A DNA stretch of 64,000 bases from Methyloceanibacter sp. wino2 (GTDB lineage: Bacteria > Pseudomonadota > Alphaproteobacteria > Rhizobiales > Methyloligellaceae): NCBI RefSeq assembly GCF_003071365.1, contig NZ_CP028960.1, positions 1,798,001 through 1,862,000 of the forward strand. The letters run 5' to 3'. Below are positions 43,879 to 52,266 of this stretch, piece by piece. Each line of letters begins with the position of its first letter. Position 1 is the stretch's first letter. The position numbers were made by a program, and so were the translations under genes. Under the pieces are notes generated by a model that ran no database searches, had not been told where the DNA came from, and saw only the letters and a program-made list of their open reading frames with translations.

Positions 43879-45330
43879 ATGCCGGCCAACGCCACCAACG
43901 GATCTTGCGCGCAAGAAGAGGGCCCCCTCAGCGTACTTTTCTTCGTTCACAGCGCGAACCTCGGAGGCGCAGAGCGGTGCTTCCTGGAACTTCTGACCTA
44001 TCTGCGCCGGGATCCGGGCATCGCCTGCACCGTGATTGCCCCGAGCGATGGTCCGCTTGTCAGCGCCCTTCAAGAGCTGGGGGCCCAGATCATTTTCGAG
44101 CCGGCGCTGCACCGGTGGGCCGGCAAACCCAATAGCCCGATTGGGAAGAAGCTCGTCACTGGAGCGCACGCATTCTTGCGGCTGCTTCCGACCCTTCGCG
44201 AGATCGACCCCGACGTCATCTACACCGAAACGAGCGTCATCCCCTGGGGCGCCGCAGCGGCGGCGCTGTTGGACAAGCCTCATATGTGGTCGGTGACGGA
44301 GTTCGGTGAACTCGATCATGGATTGAGCTTTCTCGGTGGGCACGATGCGGCAATCGAACAGATCAAAGACGGCGCCTCGTTCATTCTGACCATCTCCGAA
44401 GCCGTGCGAAAAACGCTCTTTCCGGATCTCAGCCCGGATCGCGCACGCACGATCTACCGGCATGCCGCGAAGCCAACCGCAGAAGCTCCCGCAACAGATT
44501 TCTTCCGTCGGCCTCAGGCGCAGCACCTCGCTGTTTTTGGAACCATCAGCGAAGGGAAGGGCCAACTCGACGCGGTGAAGGCCGTCTTGGCACTGACGCA
44601 ACGCGGCAGAGACGTGGAGCTCGTCCTGGCCGGATACCCCGGCCGCCACTACGTGGCCGAGATCGAAGACTTCATCAGCCAACATGAACTTGTGGACCAC
44701 GTGCGCATCGTGGATTTCATCCACGATCCGTATCCCGCAATGCTCGCCGCGGATGCGCTTCTCGTCTGTTCACGGAACGAGGCCTTCGGCCGCGTGGTGG
44801 TGGACGGCATGAAGCTTGGCAGACCCGTTATCTATACGGCCAGCGGCGGGATTCCCGAGATGATGCGCGATGGCGTGACGGGGCTTTCCTACATGCCCGG
44901 CAATGTCGAGGAACTGGCGGACCGCATCGAAGAACTGGCGAACGATCCGGCCCGCGCGGCGCAGATCGGCGCGGCGGCGAAGCGGCACGCAGATGCCATG
45001 TTCGTCTGCAACGGAAACCAGATTCTAAGCGTTCTCCGAGACCTGGCCTGTGCTGAGCCAGGAACCCGACGCGTCTCAATACCAAAGAATGTCGTCACGG
45101 CGATCGTGCAGGGGCACGCCCAGTTGGAGGGCGAGAACGCCGATGCGAAAGCTGAGATCCGGGATCAGCAAGACTCTCTCAAAGGGCTTCGCAATCAGTT
45201 GAAGCAAACCAGCGCATCCGAGACGGACCTTCGCACAAGGCTGGAGGACATCACGACGTCACGCAGCTACGCGCTGAGCCTCGGCGTTGCTCGGATCGCG
45301 AAGAAGCTTCGGTCCTTGTTTTCCTGGTGA
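43879..45330 (+). CDS. Glycosyltransferase family 4 with C-terminal coiled coil
   Basis: A 483-aa GT-B enzyme. The acceptor domain begins LSVLFFVHSANLGGAERCFLEL (shown in part: HSANLGGAERCF); the donor domain has HLAVFGTISEGKGQLDAVKA, ALLVCSRNEAFGRVVVDGMK and GRPVIYTASGGIPEMM. Residues about 400-460 form a heptad-rich coiled coil, and the end TTSRSYALSLGVARIAKKL is a pattern often found at the C-terminus of cell-surface glycan transferases. It is not in a glycan cluster here; the neighbours are unrelated. Confidence 0.88.
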   Translation: MPANATNGSCAQEEGPLSVLFFVHSANLGGAERCFLELLTYLRRDPGIACTVIAPSDGPLVSALQELGAQIIFEPALHRWAGKPNSPIGKKLVTGAHAFLRLLPTLREIDPDVIYTETSVIPWGAAAAALLDKPHMWSVTEFGELDHGLSFLGGHDAAIEQIKDGASFILTISEAVRKTLFPDLSPDRARTIYRHAAKPTAEAPATDFFRRPQAQHLAVFGTISEGKGQLDAVKAVLALTQRGRDVELVLAGYPGRHYVAEIEDFISQHELVDHVRIVDFIHDPYPAMLAADALLVCSRNEAFGRVVVDGMKLGRPVIYTASGGIPEMMRDGVTGLSYMPGNVEELADRIEELANDPARAAQIGAAAKRHADAMFVCNGNQILSVLRDLACAEPGTRRVSIPKNVVTAIVQGHAQLEGENADAKAEIRDQQDSLKGLRNQLKQTSASETDLRTRLEDITTSRSYALSLGVARIAKKLRSLFSW

Positions 45331-45500
45331 ACTCTGTCTGAGCTCGGACTGTCCGCGTCCGACCCAAACTAGAAGCCGCTTGATCTGCTCCCTGCCGGGA
45401 AGACCAGAGTCCCAGTCAAATTCAACCTCCTAAGGTCGGTTGTCAGAGAACCGTCACTGCCGTGCCCCATGATGCCGTGGGGACCACAAGGAGCAAGCAG

Positions 45501-45785
45501 ATGGCGAAGTACATGGCTATTCTCATCCATGGAAAATACGGCGGCGAGGGGCGTTACGAATTCTCGGGGCCGGACGACCTCCTTGCCCAGGCGCCGTTTC
45601 AGGTCATGCGCGCGTTCATGGACAGCGCGGAGGGCACGCACGAAATCGGCCACATCGACTATGAGATCAATGCTGCACTCAAGAACAAGGAGCGCGGCAT
45701 CGTAACGGTGATCGGTGAAGTCCTATTCGAGGGCGCCGACCGTCAGCCGTTCATGTGCATGCTCTCTCGTGCCGATGCAGAGTGA
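45501..45785 (+). CDS. Small conserved-looking protein of unknown function
   Basis: A 94-aa soluble, acidic protein of alternating strands and helices (KYMAILIHGKYGGEG, GEVLFEGADRQPFMCML). AAGGAG stands 7 nt before the ATG at 45501. No signal peptide or known domain. It sits alone, convergent with the broken hydrolase gene. Confidence 0.65.
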   Translation: MAKYMAILIHGKYGGEGRYEFSGPDDLLAQAPFQVMRAFMDSAEGTHEIGHIDYEINAALKNKERGIVTVIGEVLFEGADRQPFMCMLSRADAE

Positions 45786-45841
45786 GTTGCGGCCGGATCG
45801 CGGCGCGCGACATCTTTGGGTCTGCGTCGCTCCTCGTGTTC

Positions 45842-47564
45842 TCACCAAGATCCGCTGTGCTTCGCGGCTTCCGTCTCGATCGCGGTGGCGAGCCGGTCCG
45901 CGTCCTCATCGGTCCAGTTTTCCGGAGCGGTGACGGCATTCCAAGCCGAAATGTAGTCCGCCACCGCGTAGTCGTGGCCGTGACCGGGCGGCACTTCCGC
46001 CGACAACATCATGTCGATCCCGACCTGCAGTGCGGTGATGATCGGATACCAACGCAGTAGCGGAGAGACGTCCTCGCCGCGAGGCGGGGTCAACCACTCG
46101 GGTTGCCGGTAGAACATGCTCTCTTCGAAGAAGACGATCGCGTCGCTCGGATACACCATGTAGACCATGCGCACCCTTCCCCAATCCGCGGGGGCCTCGC
46201 TCGCATCGCCACCATGGCCGATCACGCGGAAATTGGCGCCGCCCTCGAACACCGGTCGCCAAGAGGGCGACCCCTCGTCGCGGTCGCGCTGTATAGTGCG
46301 CCAGAGTCGATTGCGAAACGGCGGGCCCGACCAGACGGCACCATCGAACGAATCCCCGAGCCAGGCATGCACCGGCGGCGAGGCTTCCGATCCGTGCGAG
46401 CCGAGGCTGAGGCCGAAGAGATAGAGCCGCGGCCGGCTGTCTTCGGGCAGAGTCTTCCAATAGCGGTAGATGGTCCTGAACACGGCGGCTGCGGAGTCCT
46501 GAGAGCGGCCCGGTTCGAGCACCAGCGAGAAGGGGCTTTGCAGATACGAATACTGAACGCCGACGGTCGCGATATCGCCGTCATGCATGTATTCGAGGGG
46601 CGCGATGCCGTTGTTGTCGACCCAGCCTGTTCCCGTCGGCGTTGCGATGACCAGGATGGACCTCGAGAACGCGCCCATGCGAATCAGATCCGCCAGGGCC
46701 GCCTCGGCCTGCTCTTCAGGCGTATCAGCGGCGCGGAGCCCGGCATAGACGCGGATCGGCTCGCGCGCTTCGCGTCCGGTGAAGGCCTCGATGTCCGTCT
46801 TTCTTGGGCCCTCCGTGACAAACCGCTTGCCGGCGCGTCCGAGTTCCTGCCACGCGATGGACGAGCCGGGGCCGCCCGAGCGGGTGTCTTCCGTCGGCAC
46901 GACCGCCCCCGGGGATCGGTGACGTCCACGAGAGCCGCAGCGCGATCGATCGCGCCGATCGTGGCGCTGACGAGCGTGCCGTTCACGATCGTGACCAACA
47001 GCACGGCAAAGATCACGGCGCCGAGCAACCCGGCGATCCGCCGCGGCATCCAGCGGTAGACGACGGCCGACGCCGCCCGGACGCCCACGATCACGAGACG
47101 CCCCAAAAGGATCAGGAGCAGCGCCGCGACCGCCGCGACGGTGAACACCAGCAAGAGATTGGCAGTCTCGACCGGCGGCATGTTCAGTCGGGCGCGGACC
47201 TCGTCCTGCCAGGCGGCCGCCTGCGGCACGTAGATGATCGCGGCGATGGCACAGGCAACCGCCAGCACGATATTGGCCGCCCGCCGCCAGGGCCGCGGCA
47301 CTTCCGGCAGCTCGAGATAACGCCACAGGACCACACTGCCGTGCCCGATGGCGTAGCCGATGGCGAAGGCCAGACCGCCAAGGAGCCCCTGAAAGATCGG
47401 GGGCGCGGCACCAAGGATGGCGTGAACATCAGGGTGAAAAAGATGACGCCGAGAAACAGCCCCACATAAGAGGGGAGCCACCAAGGGGCGGCCTCAGGCT
47501 CGGTCGGTGCGGAACGTGGGCTACTGATGATGTTCTCCAAAGGTGGGCGTCTGTGAGAGGTCAA
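45842..47564 (-). pseudogene. Abhydrolase_9-type alpha/beta-hydrolase, two -1 frameshifts
   Basis: Three reading frames together give one protein of about 570 aa. Frame one (from about 47564 to 47404) codes the start and LFLGVIFFTLMFTPSLVPR; frame two (about 47403-46914) codes PPIFQGLLGGLAFAIGYAIG and three more helices to DVTDP; frame three (about 46910-45842) codes the catalytic domain with LFGLSLGSHG (GxSxG). The breaks fall at a G5 run (47399-47403) and at C5G4 (46906-46914); one extra base in each would restore the frame. The order, N-terminal membrane domain plus hydrolase domain, is that of the Abhydrolase_9 family. Either the gene is dead or the assembly lacks two bases. Confidence 0.85.
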
Positions 47565-47816
47565 AAACGGGCCAATGTACCCGACGCTAGGACCCGAGGA
47601 ATAGTTGAATCACAGCCGCATTTCCCACAACGGCTCGATGCTTGCCGGTAGCTTTCGACTTGAATGCGGATGGGCTGCGGCTCGCCGTAAGAGCCGAGCG
47701 ACCGCTCGATATCAGTGTTCCGAGAGGCTGGTGGAGAGGGAGGGATGCGACACCTCGGAATGCTCACGCGCTCAACGGTTTTTCGAGGGCCTTCGAGGTC
47801 TGCGATTTCCATGACC

Positions 47817-49661
47817 TCATCGCGCGGCAGTTGCGCCCAAGCTCTCCGCAATCTCCTCCCGCAGCAGTTCGAGACGCAGCCATTCTTCCTCGACGGCGGC
47901 AAGTTCGACCTGGGCGTTGCCCAACGCCTCGGTTGTCGCCGCAAAGGCCTCGCGGTCTTTCGTATAGAGCTGCGGGTCGGCAAGGACGTGCTCCAGCCTG
48001 CGGATCTCTTCCGTCAGCTCGTCCATGCGCTTCGGTGCGGTCTTCAAGAGATGCTGCTCTTTGGGGCTGAGGCGCTTGCGCGGTGCGGGCGGGGCCTTCG
48101 GCGGCGGCGCTCCTTTCTCGCGGCTCTTCGCAGCCGGCTTATCCTGTTTCGGCGCGCTCACGCCGGCCCCGCGCTGCGCCACCATGTCGGTGTAGCCGCC
48201 GGCATATTCGGTCCACCGCCCGTCCCCTTCGGAGGCGATGATCGAGGTGACGGTGCGGTCGAGAAAGTCACGGTCGTGGCTCACCAGCAGCACGGTTCCC
48301 GGATAGTCCGCGAGCAGTTCCTGCAGCACGTCCAATGTCTCGAGATCGAGATCGTTCGTCGGTTCGTCGAGAACCAGAACGTTCGACGGGTGTGCCAGCG
48401 CCAAGGCCAGCATCAGCCTGCCGCGCTCGCCGCCCGACAGCGCCTTGATGGGCGTGCGGGCCTGCTCCGGCTCGAACAGGAAATCCTTCATGTAGCTGAT
48501 GATGTGGCGCTCTTCGCCGTTGATGATCACCGTGTCGCCGCTCCCGCCGGTCAAGGTCGCGGAGACGCTTTTCTCGGGGTCGAGCCGTTCGCGCTTTTGA
48601 TCGAGGGTCGCCACTTCGAGATTCGTGCCGAACTTGACGCGACCCGCGTCCGGTTCCATCGCTCCGGTGAGCATATTGATGAGCGTCGTCTTACCGGCGC
48701 CGTTCGGCCCAACGAGAGCGACCCGGTCGCCACGGGCGATTTTGATGTTGAAGTCACGCACGAGAACCAGGTCGCCGTAGCGTTTCGCGACGCCCCGCGC
48801 TTCGATCACTTTCCGCCCGGACTCGTTGGCCTCATGGGCGGACATCTTAACGTCGGCTTGCGTGCGATTACGCTTGGCAACCGTGCGCTCGCCGCGCAGC
48901 GAGACCAGGTTCTCGAGGCGGCGCTGGTTGCGCTTTCGCCGTGCGCTGACGCCATAGCGCAGCCAATGTTCTTCACGGACGATCTTCCGGTCGAGCTTGT
49001 GACGGGCTGTCTCTTCTTCTTCAAGAATACCGTCCCGCCAGGCTTCAAACGCGCCGAAGCCCCTTTCGAGCCGCCGGGTGATGCCCCGATCGAGCCACAC
49101 TGTCGCTTGCGAGAGAGTCTCCAGGAAGCGCCGATCATGGCTGATCAAGACCAAGGCCGAACGGGAGGCCTTCAACACCGCTTCCAATTCCTCGATCGCC
49201 GCCACGTCGAGATGATTGGTCGGCTCGTCCAGCAGCACAATGTCGGGATCCGGGGCCAACACTTGCGCCAATGCAGCGCGCCTCGTCTCACCGCCCGACA
49301 GGTTTGCCGGCTGTTCTTCGCCGGTCAGTCCGAGGCTCTCCAACAGTTGGCGCGCGCGGTGAGGATCATCGCCGGGGGCGAGGCCCGCTTCGACAAAGGC
49401 GCCCGTGGACGCATAGGCGGACAGGTCCGGCTCTTGGGGCAGATAGCGGATGGTGGCGCCGGGCTGGACGAAGCGGCTGCCGGCATCGGGTTCAATCATG
49501 CCGGCGGCGATCTTCAGGAGCGTCGATTTGCCCGAGCCATTGCGGCCCACCAAGCAAAGCCGCTCGCCTTGCCCGACCGACAAGACGGCGCCGGATAGCA
49601 ACGGTTTGCTGCCGTACGAGAGCGAGATGTCCTTGAGAAGAAGGAGGGGAGGCGAAGCCAT
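47817..49661 (-). CDS. uup: ABC-F family ATPase (Uup-like)
   Basis: A 614-aa protein with two ABC cassettes and no membrane domain, of the ABC-F class that acts on ribosomes or nucleic acids. Cassette 1 has Walker A GRNGSGKST (39-47), signature LSGGETRRA and IVLLDEPTNHLD; cassette 2 has GPNGAGKTT, LSGGERGRL and VLVLDEPTNDLD. A Pro/Lys-rich linker and a C-terminal coiled coil (about 525-610) follow, which is the hallmark of Uup. EttA and YheS lack this end in the same form. Single gene, not in an operon. Confidence 0.92.
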   Translation of the reverse strand: MASPPLLLLKDISLSYGSKPLLSGAVLSVGQGERLCLVGRNGSGKSTLLKIAAGMIEPDAGSRFVQPGATIRYLPQEPDLSAYASTGAFVEAGLAPGDDPHRARQLLESLGLTGEEQPANLSGGETRRAALAQVLAPDPDIVLLDEPTNHLDVAAIEELEAVLKASRSALVLISHDRRFLETLSQATVWLDRGITRRLERGFGAFEAWRDGILEEEETARHKLDRKIVREEHWLRYGVSARRKRNQRRLENLVSLRGERTVAKRNRTQADVKMSAHEANESGRKVIEARGVAKRYGDLVLVRDFNIKIARGDRVALVGPNGAGKTTLINMLTGAMEPDAGRVKFGTNLEVATLDQKRERLDPEKSVSATLTGGSGDTVIINGEERHIISYMKDFLFEPEQARTPIKALSGGERGRLMLALALAHPSNVLVLDEPTNDLDLETLDVLQELLADYPGTVLLVSHDRDFLDRTVTSIIASEGDGRWTEYAGGYTDMVAQRGAGVSAPKQDKPAAKSREKGAPPPKAPPAPRKRLSPKEQHLLKTAPKRMDELTEEIRRLEHVLADPQLYTKDREAFAATTEALGNAQVELAAVEEEWLRLELLREEIAESLGATAAR

Positions 49662-49758
49662 GGCCCGTGCTAGCCCGTCTTTGCCTCAATGCCTAGACGG
49701 AATTCCAATATGCCGCGACTTCGTTGGGGCGATGGCCGGACCGGCAGCAAAGCCGATC

Positions 49759-50847
49759 TCAAATTCCAATGAGAAAGTAATAGGCCGCGAAAATAACGAC
49801 CAACCCGGAGAAATACACGACCGGGAACAGCCACTGAGCAGTCGCATCGACCCTACGGGCGACTGTATCCTGATCAGCCCTGGAGAGGGACACCACCACA
49901 AGGCTCTCCAAGATCGTCAGGCACATGATGACGAAGGAGTACAGCACAACCGTATCGGTGAGTGTGAAGTACGATATTCGCGGCATGGTTCCGTCGATCA
50001 GAAACTGGTACGCGACGATCGTAAGGATACCGATGAACGAAACGTTCAACCGATCGGACAGGTCGTGGATATCCATCCAGAAGACGGCCCACATGAGTGA
50101 CACCAGGATCACCATGGGCGCGAGCACCTTCCAGATGATGTTCATGGGGTTGCGCTTCAGCGTTATGGCGAGCTTGACGCCGGACACTTCAGCATCCTCG
50201 GCGTAGTACCGGGTCTTCGAGATGAACGGCGTCATGTCGACGTTGACCAACTGCCACTGGGCAATATTCACTCTCTGGTTGGTTTCGGCGTATTCCTCGC
50301 TGGCGCCCAGCATCCCTTGGTGGACTTCGAGAACAACTTCGCGGCTCGTGTCGCCGAACGCTATCATGTCCGCTTCCAGAACTTGGCTGTCGAAGGGAAA
50401 CGAGTGCAGCTTCATCGGCGTCTCGAGCGTCACGTTACGTTGTTCCTTGGCGCGGACGCGACCGTCGGAAAATACCTCGATCTGCAGGGCGTTGAGATCG
50501 CCCGACCCGATTTCATTGAGAAAAATCAGTGACGGCCACCAGCCGCCGAACACTTCGTCGAACTGGAAGCCGCCCTGAAACAGTTTGCGGTCGCTGCCGT
50601 ATTCCTCCGCGTCGAACGCCAGACGCGGATCCATCCATTCCGCCAGAATAATGAGTTCGGCCTGGAAGGTTTCGTCCATCTCATCCAGGTCGATGATGTC
50701 CGCCAAGAAAATACCGACCTTTACGACAGTCGGAGAGGCAGGCGGATTGGGCATGCCGGCATCGATGGCGAAGGCCGGAGCGGGGCCGAGAAGCAACAAC
50801 AACCAAAGAAGCACTGGTCTGAACATTGCGTGGGCGGCACGTCTCAT
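49759..50847 (-). CDS. Prokaryotic pentameric ligand-gated ion channel (ELIC-like)
   Basis: A 362-aa homologue of Cys-loop receptors. Signal peptide 1-27, extracellular beta-sandwich about 35-235 with the FPF/D loop (HSFPFDSQ, 148-154) but without the disulfide cysteines, as in bacterial members. Four helices: M1 about 237-258, pore-lining M2 266-286 (RLNVSFIGILTIVAYQFLIDG shortened: SFIGILTIVAYQFL), M3 297-321, M4 339-361. M2 and the M2-M3 loop (TMPRISYFT) resemble Dickeya ELIC more than Gloeobacter GLIC. ELIC is gated by primary amines; the ligand here is unknown. It stands alone. Confidence 0.92.
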   Translation of the reverse strand: MRRAAHAMFRPVLLWLLLLLGPAPAFAIDAGMPNPPASPTVVKVGIFLADIIDLDEMDETFQAELIILAEWMDPRLAFDAEEYGSDRKLFQGGFQFDEVFGGWWPSLIFLNEIGSGDLNALQIEVFSDGRVRAKEQRNVTLETPMKLHSFPFDSQVLEADMIAFGDTSREVVLEVHQGMLGASEEYAETNQRVNIAQWQLVNVDMTPFISKTRYYAEDAEVSGVKLAITLKRNPMNIIWKVLAPMVILVSLMWAVFWMDIHDLSDRLNVSFIGILTIVAYQFLIDGTMPRISYFTLTDTVVLYSFVIMCLTILESLVVVSLSRADQDTVARRVDATAQWLFPVVYFSGLVVIFAAYYFLIGI

Positions 50848-51192
50848 GGATCTACCTTTCCTGAGCGCACCACGCGCATGTCGGCCGGCATTTCTCAGGC
50901 GCTCAACGGGCAGCCTGAGATCTGGGGCGGCGGGCTGGAATCAGTTCCGACGTCGTAAGGGCCCGCTTTAGCCCATTGTCGCGGCTCGGTTCAACACCCG
51001 AGACTTTCCAAGCTGGCCCGTGATGGCGTTTGCTGGTCGGTGACCCAGTCCGCTTCTGACCTGAAGCAGGCTGCCGCAGCTGCAGACATCGAAAGCGGCC
51101 GTCCGCTGTGCTAAAGCTCCGGACCTTAGAAGTGCGACTCCGAACCGGGCATTGAGGCCCCGTTGGGATGCCGGCGGCCACTTGGCGGAAGT
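50848..51192. other. Divergent intergenic region before the yhiI-rbbA-yhhJ genes
   Basis: About 345 bp between the divergent ion-channel gene and the HlyD-family gene. Both promoters must lie here. I see no gene, tRNA or strong inverted repeat. The central part (51050-51110) has words such as AAGCGG and TCCGCT in both orientations, too short to call a repeat. Confidence 0.5.
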
Positions 51193-52266
51193 ATGACGCA
51201 AACAATGAAGACTTGGCTCGTGAGGGCCGCCATTGCCGCGCTGATCGCTGGCGCCGCTTACCTTCTCTGGCAGAACTTGCGCCCGGACGGCCCGCCCGAA
51301 GGGTTCGCCGTGGGCAATGGCCGCATCGAGGCGACGGAAATCGACGTCGCCACCAAAATCGCCGGCCGGGTCGAGAAGATCGAAGTCCGCGAAGGCGACT
51401 TCGTCGACGCGGGCCAGGTTCTCGCGGTGATGGATACGGAGGTGCTGGACGCGCAGCTCCGCGAGGCGGACGCCGAACTTCGGCGCGCAAAGGTCGGGGT
51501 CAAGACCGCCGAAAGCCAAGTGTCCCAGCGCGAAGCGGAGAAGGCAGCCGCCGAGGCCTCGGTGGCGCAGCGCGAGGCCGAGCTGGATGCAGCGGACAAG
51601 CGTCTGGCGCGCGCCGAGGAACTGGTCCCGAAAGGGGCCACCTCGGTCCAGGTTCTCGATGACCGCCGGGCGGCGTTCGCAGGGGCCAAGGCAGCAGTCG
51701 CGGCCGCCAAGGCGCAAGTGTCCGCGGCGGAGGCGGCGATCGGCCTCGCCCAATCGCAGGTCATCAGCGCCCATGCGGCCGTGGACGCGACCCAGGCCAC
51801 GATTGAACGCATCAAGGCGGATATCGACGACAGCACACTGCGCTCGCCGCGCTACGGCCGCGTGCAGTATCGCGTTGCCGAGCCCGGCGAGGTGCTGGCG
51901 GCGGGGGGCACCGTGGTCAATCTCATCGATCTCCGGGACGTCTACATGACGCTCTTTCTGCCGACGATCGACGCGGGCCGGGTTAAGCTCGGCGCGGAAG
52001 CACGGGTCATCCTCGATGCCGCCCCGCAATATGTCGTGCCCGCGAACGTGTCCTTCGTGGCCGACGTGGCGCAGTTCACGCCTAAGACGGTGGAGACGGA
52101 AGAAGAGCGGCTGAAGCTGATGTTCCGCATCAAGGCGCGCATCGATCCGGCGCTCCTCGAAAAGCATGTCCGTGACGTCAAGACCGGGCTTCCTGGCATC
52201 GCCTATGTCCAGCTCGACCCGGATATCCCCTGGCCCGATAATCTGAAGGTGCGGCTCCCGGAATGA
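51193..52266 (+). CDS. HlyD-family membrane fusion protein (YhiI-like)
   Basis: A 357-aa periplasmic adaptor. One N-terminal membrane segment (about 7-26), the first lipoyl half ([20 protein letters not shown], 58-77), a long alanine-rich coiled-coil hairpin (about 90-225), the second lipoyl half and a beta-barrel ([18 protein letters not shown]). The stop overlaps the start of the RbbA-like gene by 4 nt. E. coli has the same order yhiI-rbbA-yhhJ. It probably docks the ABC exporter to the outer membrane; the substrate is unknown. Confidence 0.92.
   Translation: MTQTMKTWLVRAAIAALIAGAAYLLWQNLRPDGPPEGFAVGNGRIEATEIDVATKIAGRVEKIEVREGDFVDAGQVLAVMDTEVLDAQLREADAELRRAKVGVKTAESQVSQREAEKAAAEASVAQREAELDAADKRLARAEELVPKGATSVQVLDDRRAAFAGAKAAVAAAKAQVSAAEAAIGLAQSQVISAHAAVDATQATIERIKADIDDSTLRSPRYGRVQYRVAEPGEVLAAGGTVVNLIDLRDVYMTLFLPTIDAGRVKLGAEARVILDAAPQYVVPANVSFVADVAQFTPKTVETEEERLKLMFRIKARIDPALLEKHVRDVKTGLPGIAYVQLDPDIPWPDNLKVRLPE

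Noticed and set aside
51050-51110. Words AAGCGG/TCCGCT in the channel-HlyD intergenic region, recalling dispersed repeats of rhizobial genomes
   Set aside because: Only short scattered words match; no unit, boundary or second copy in the window can be shown.
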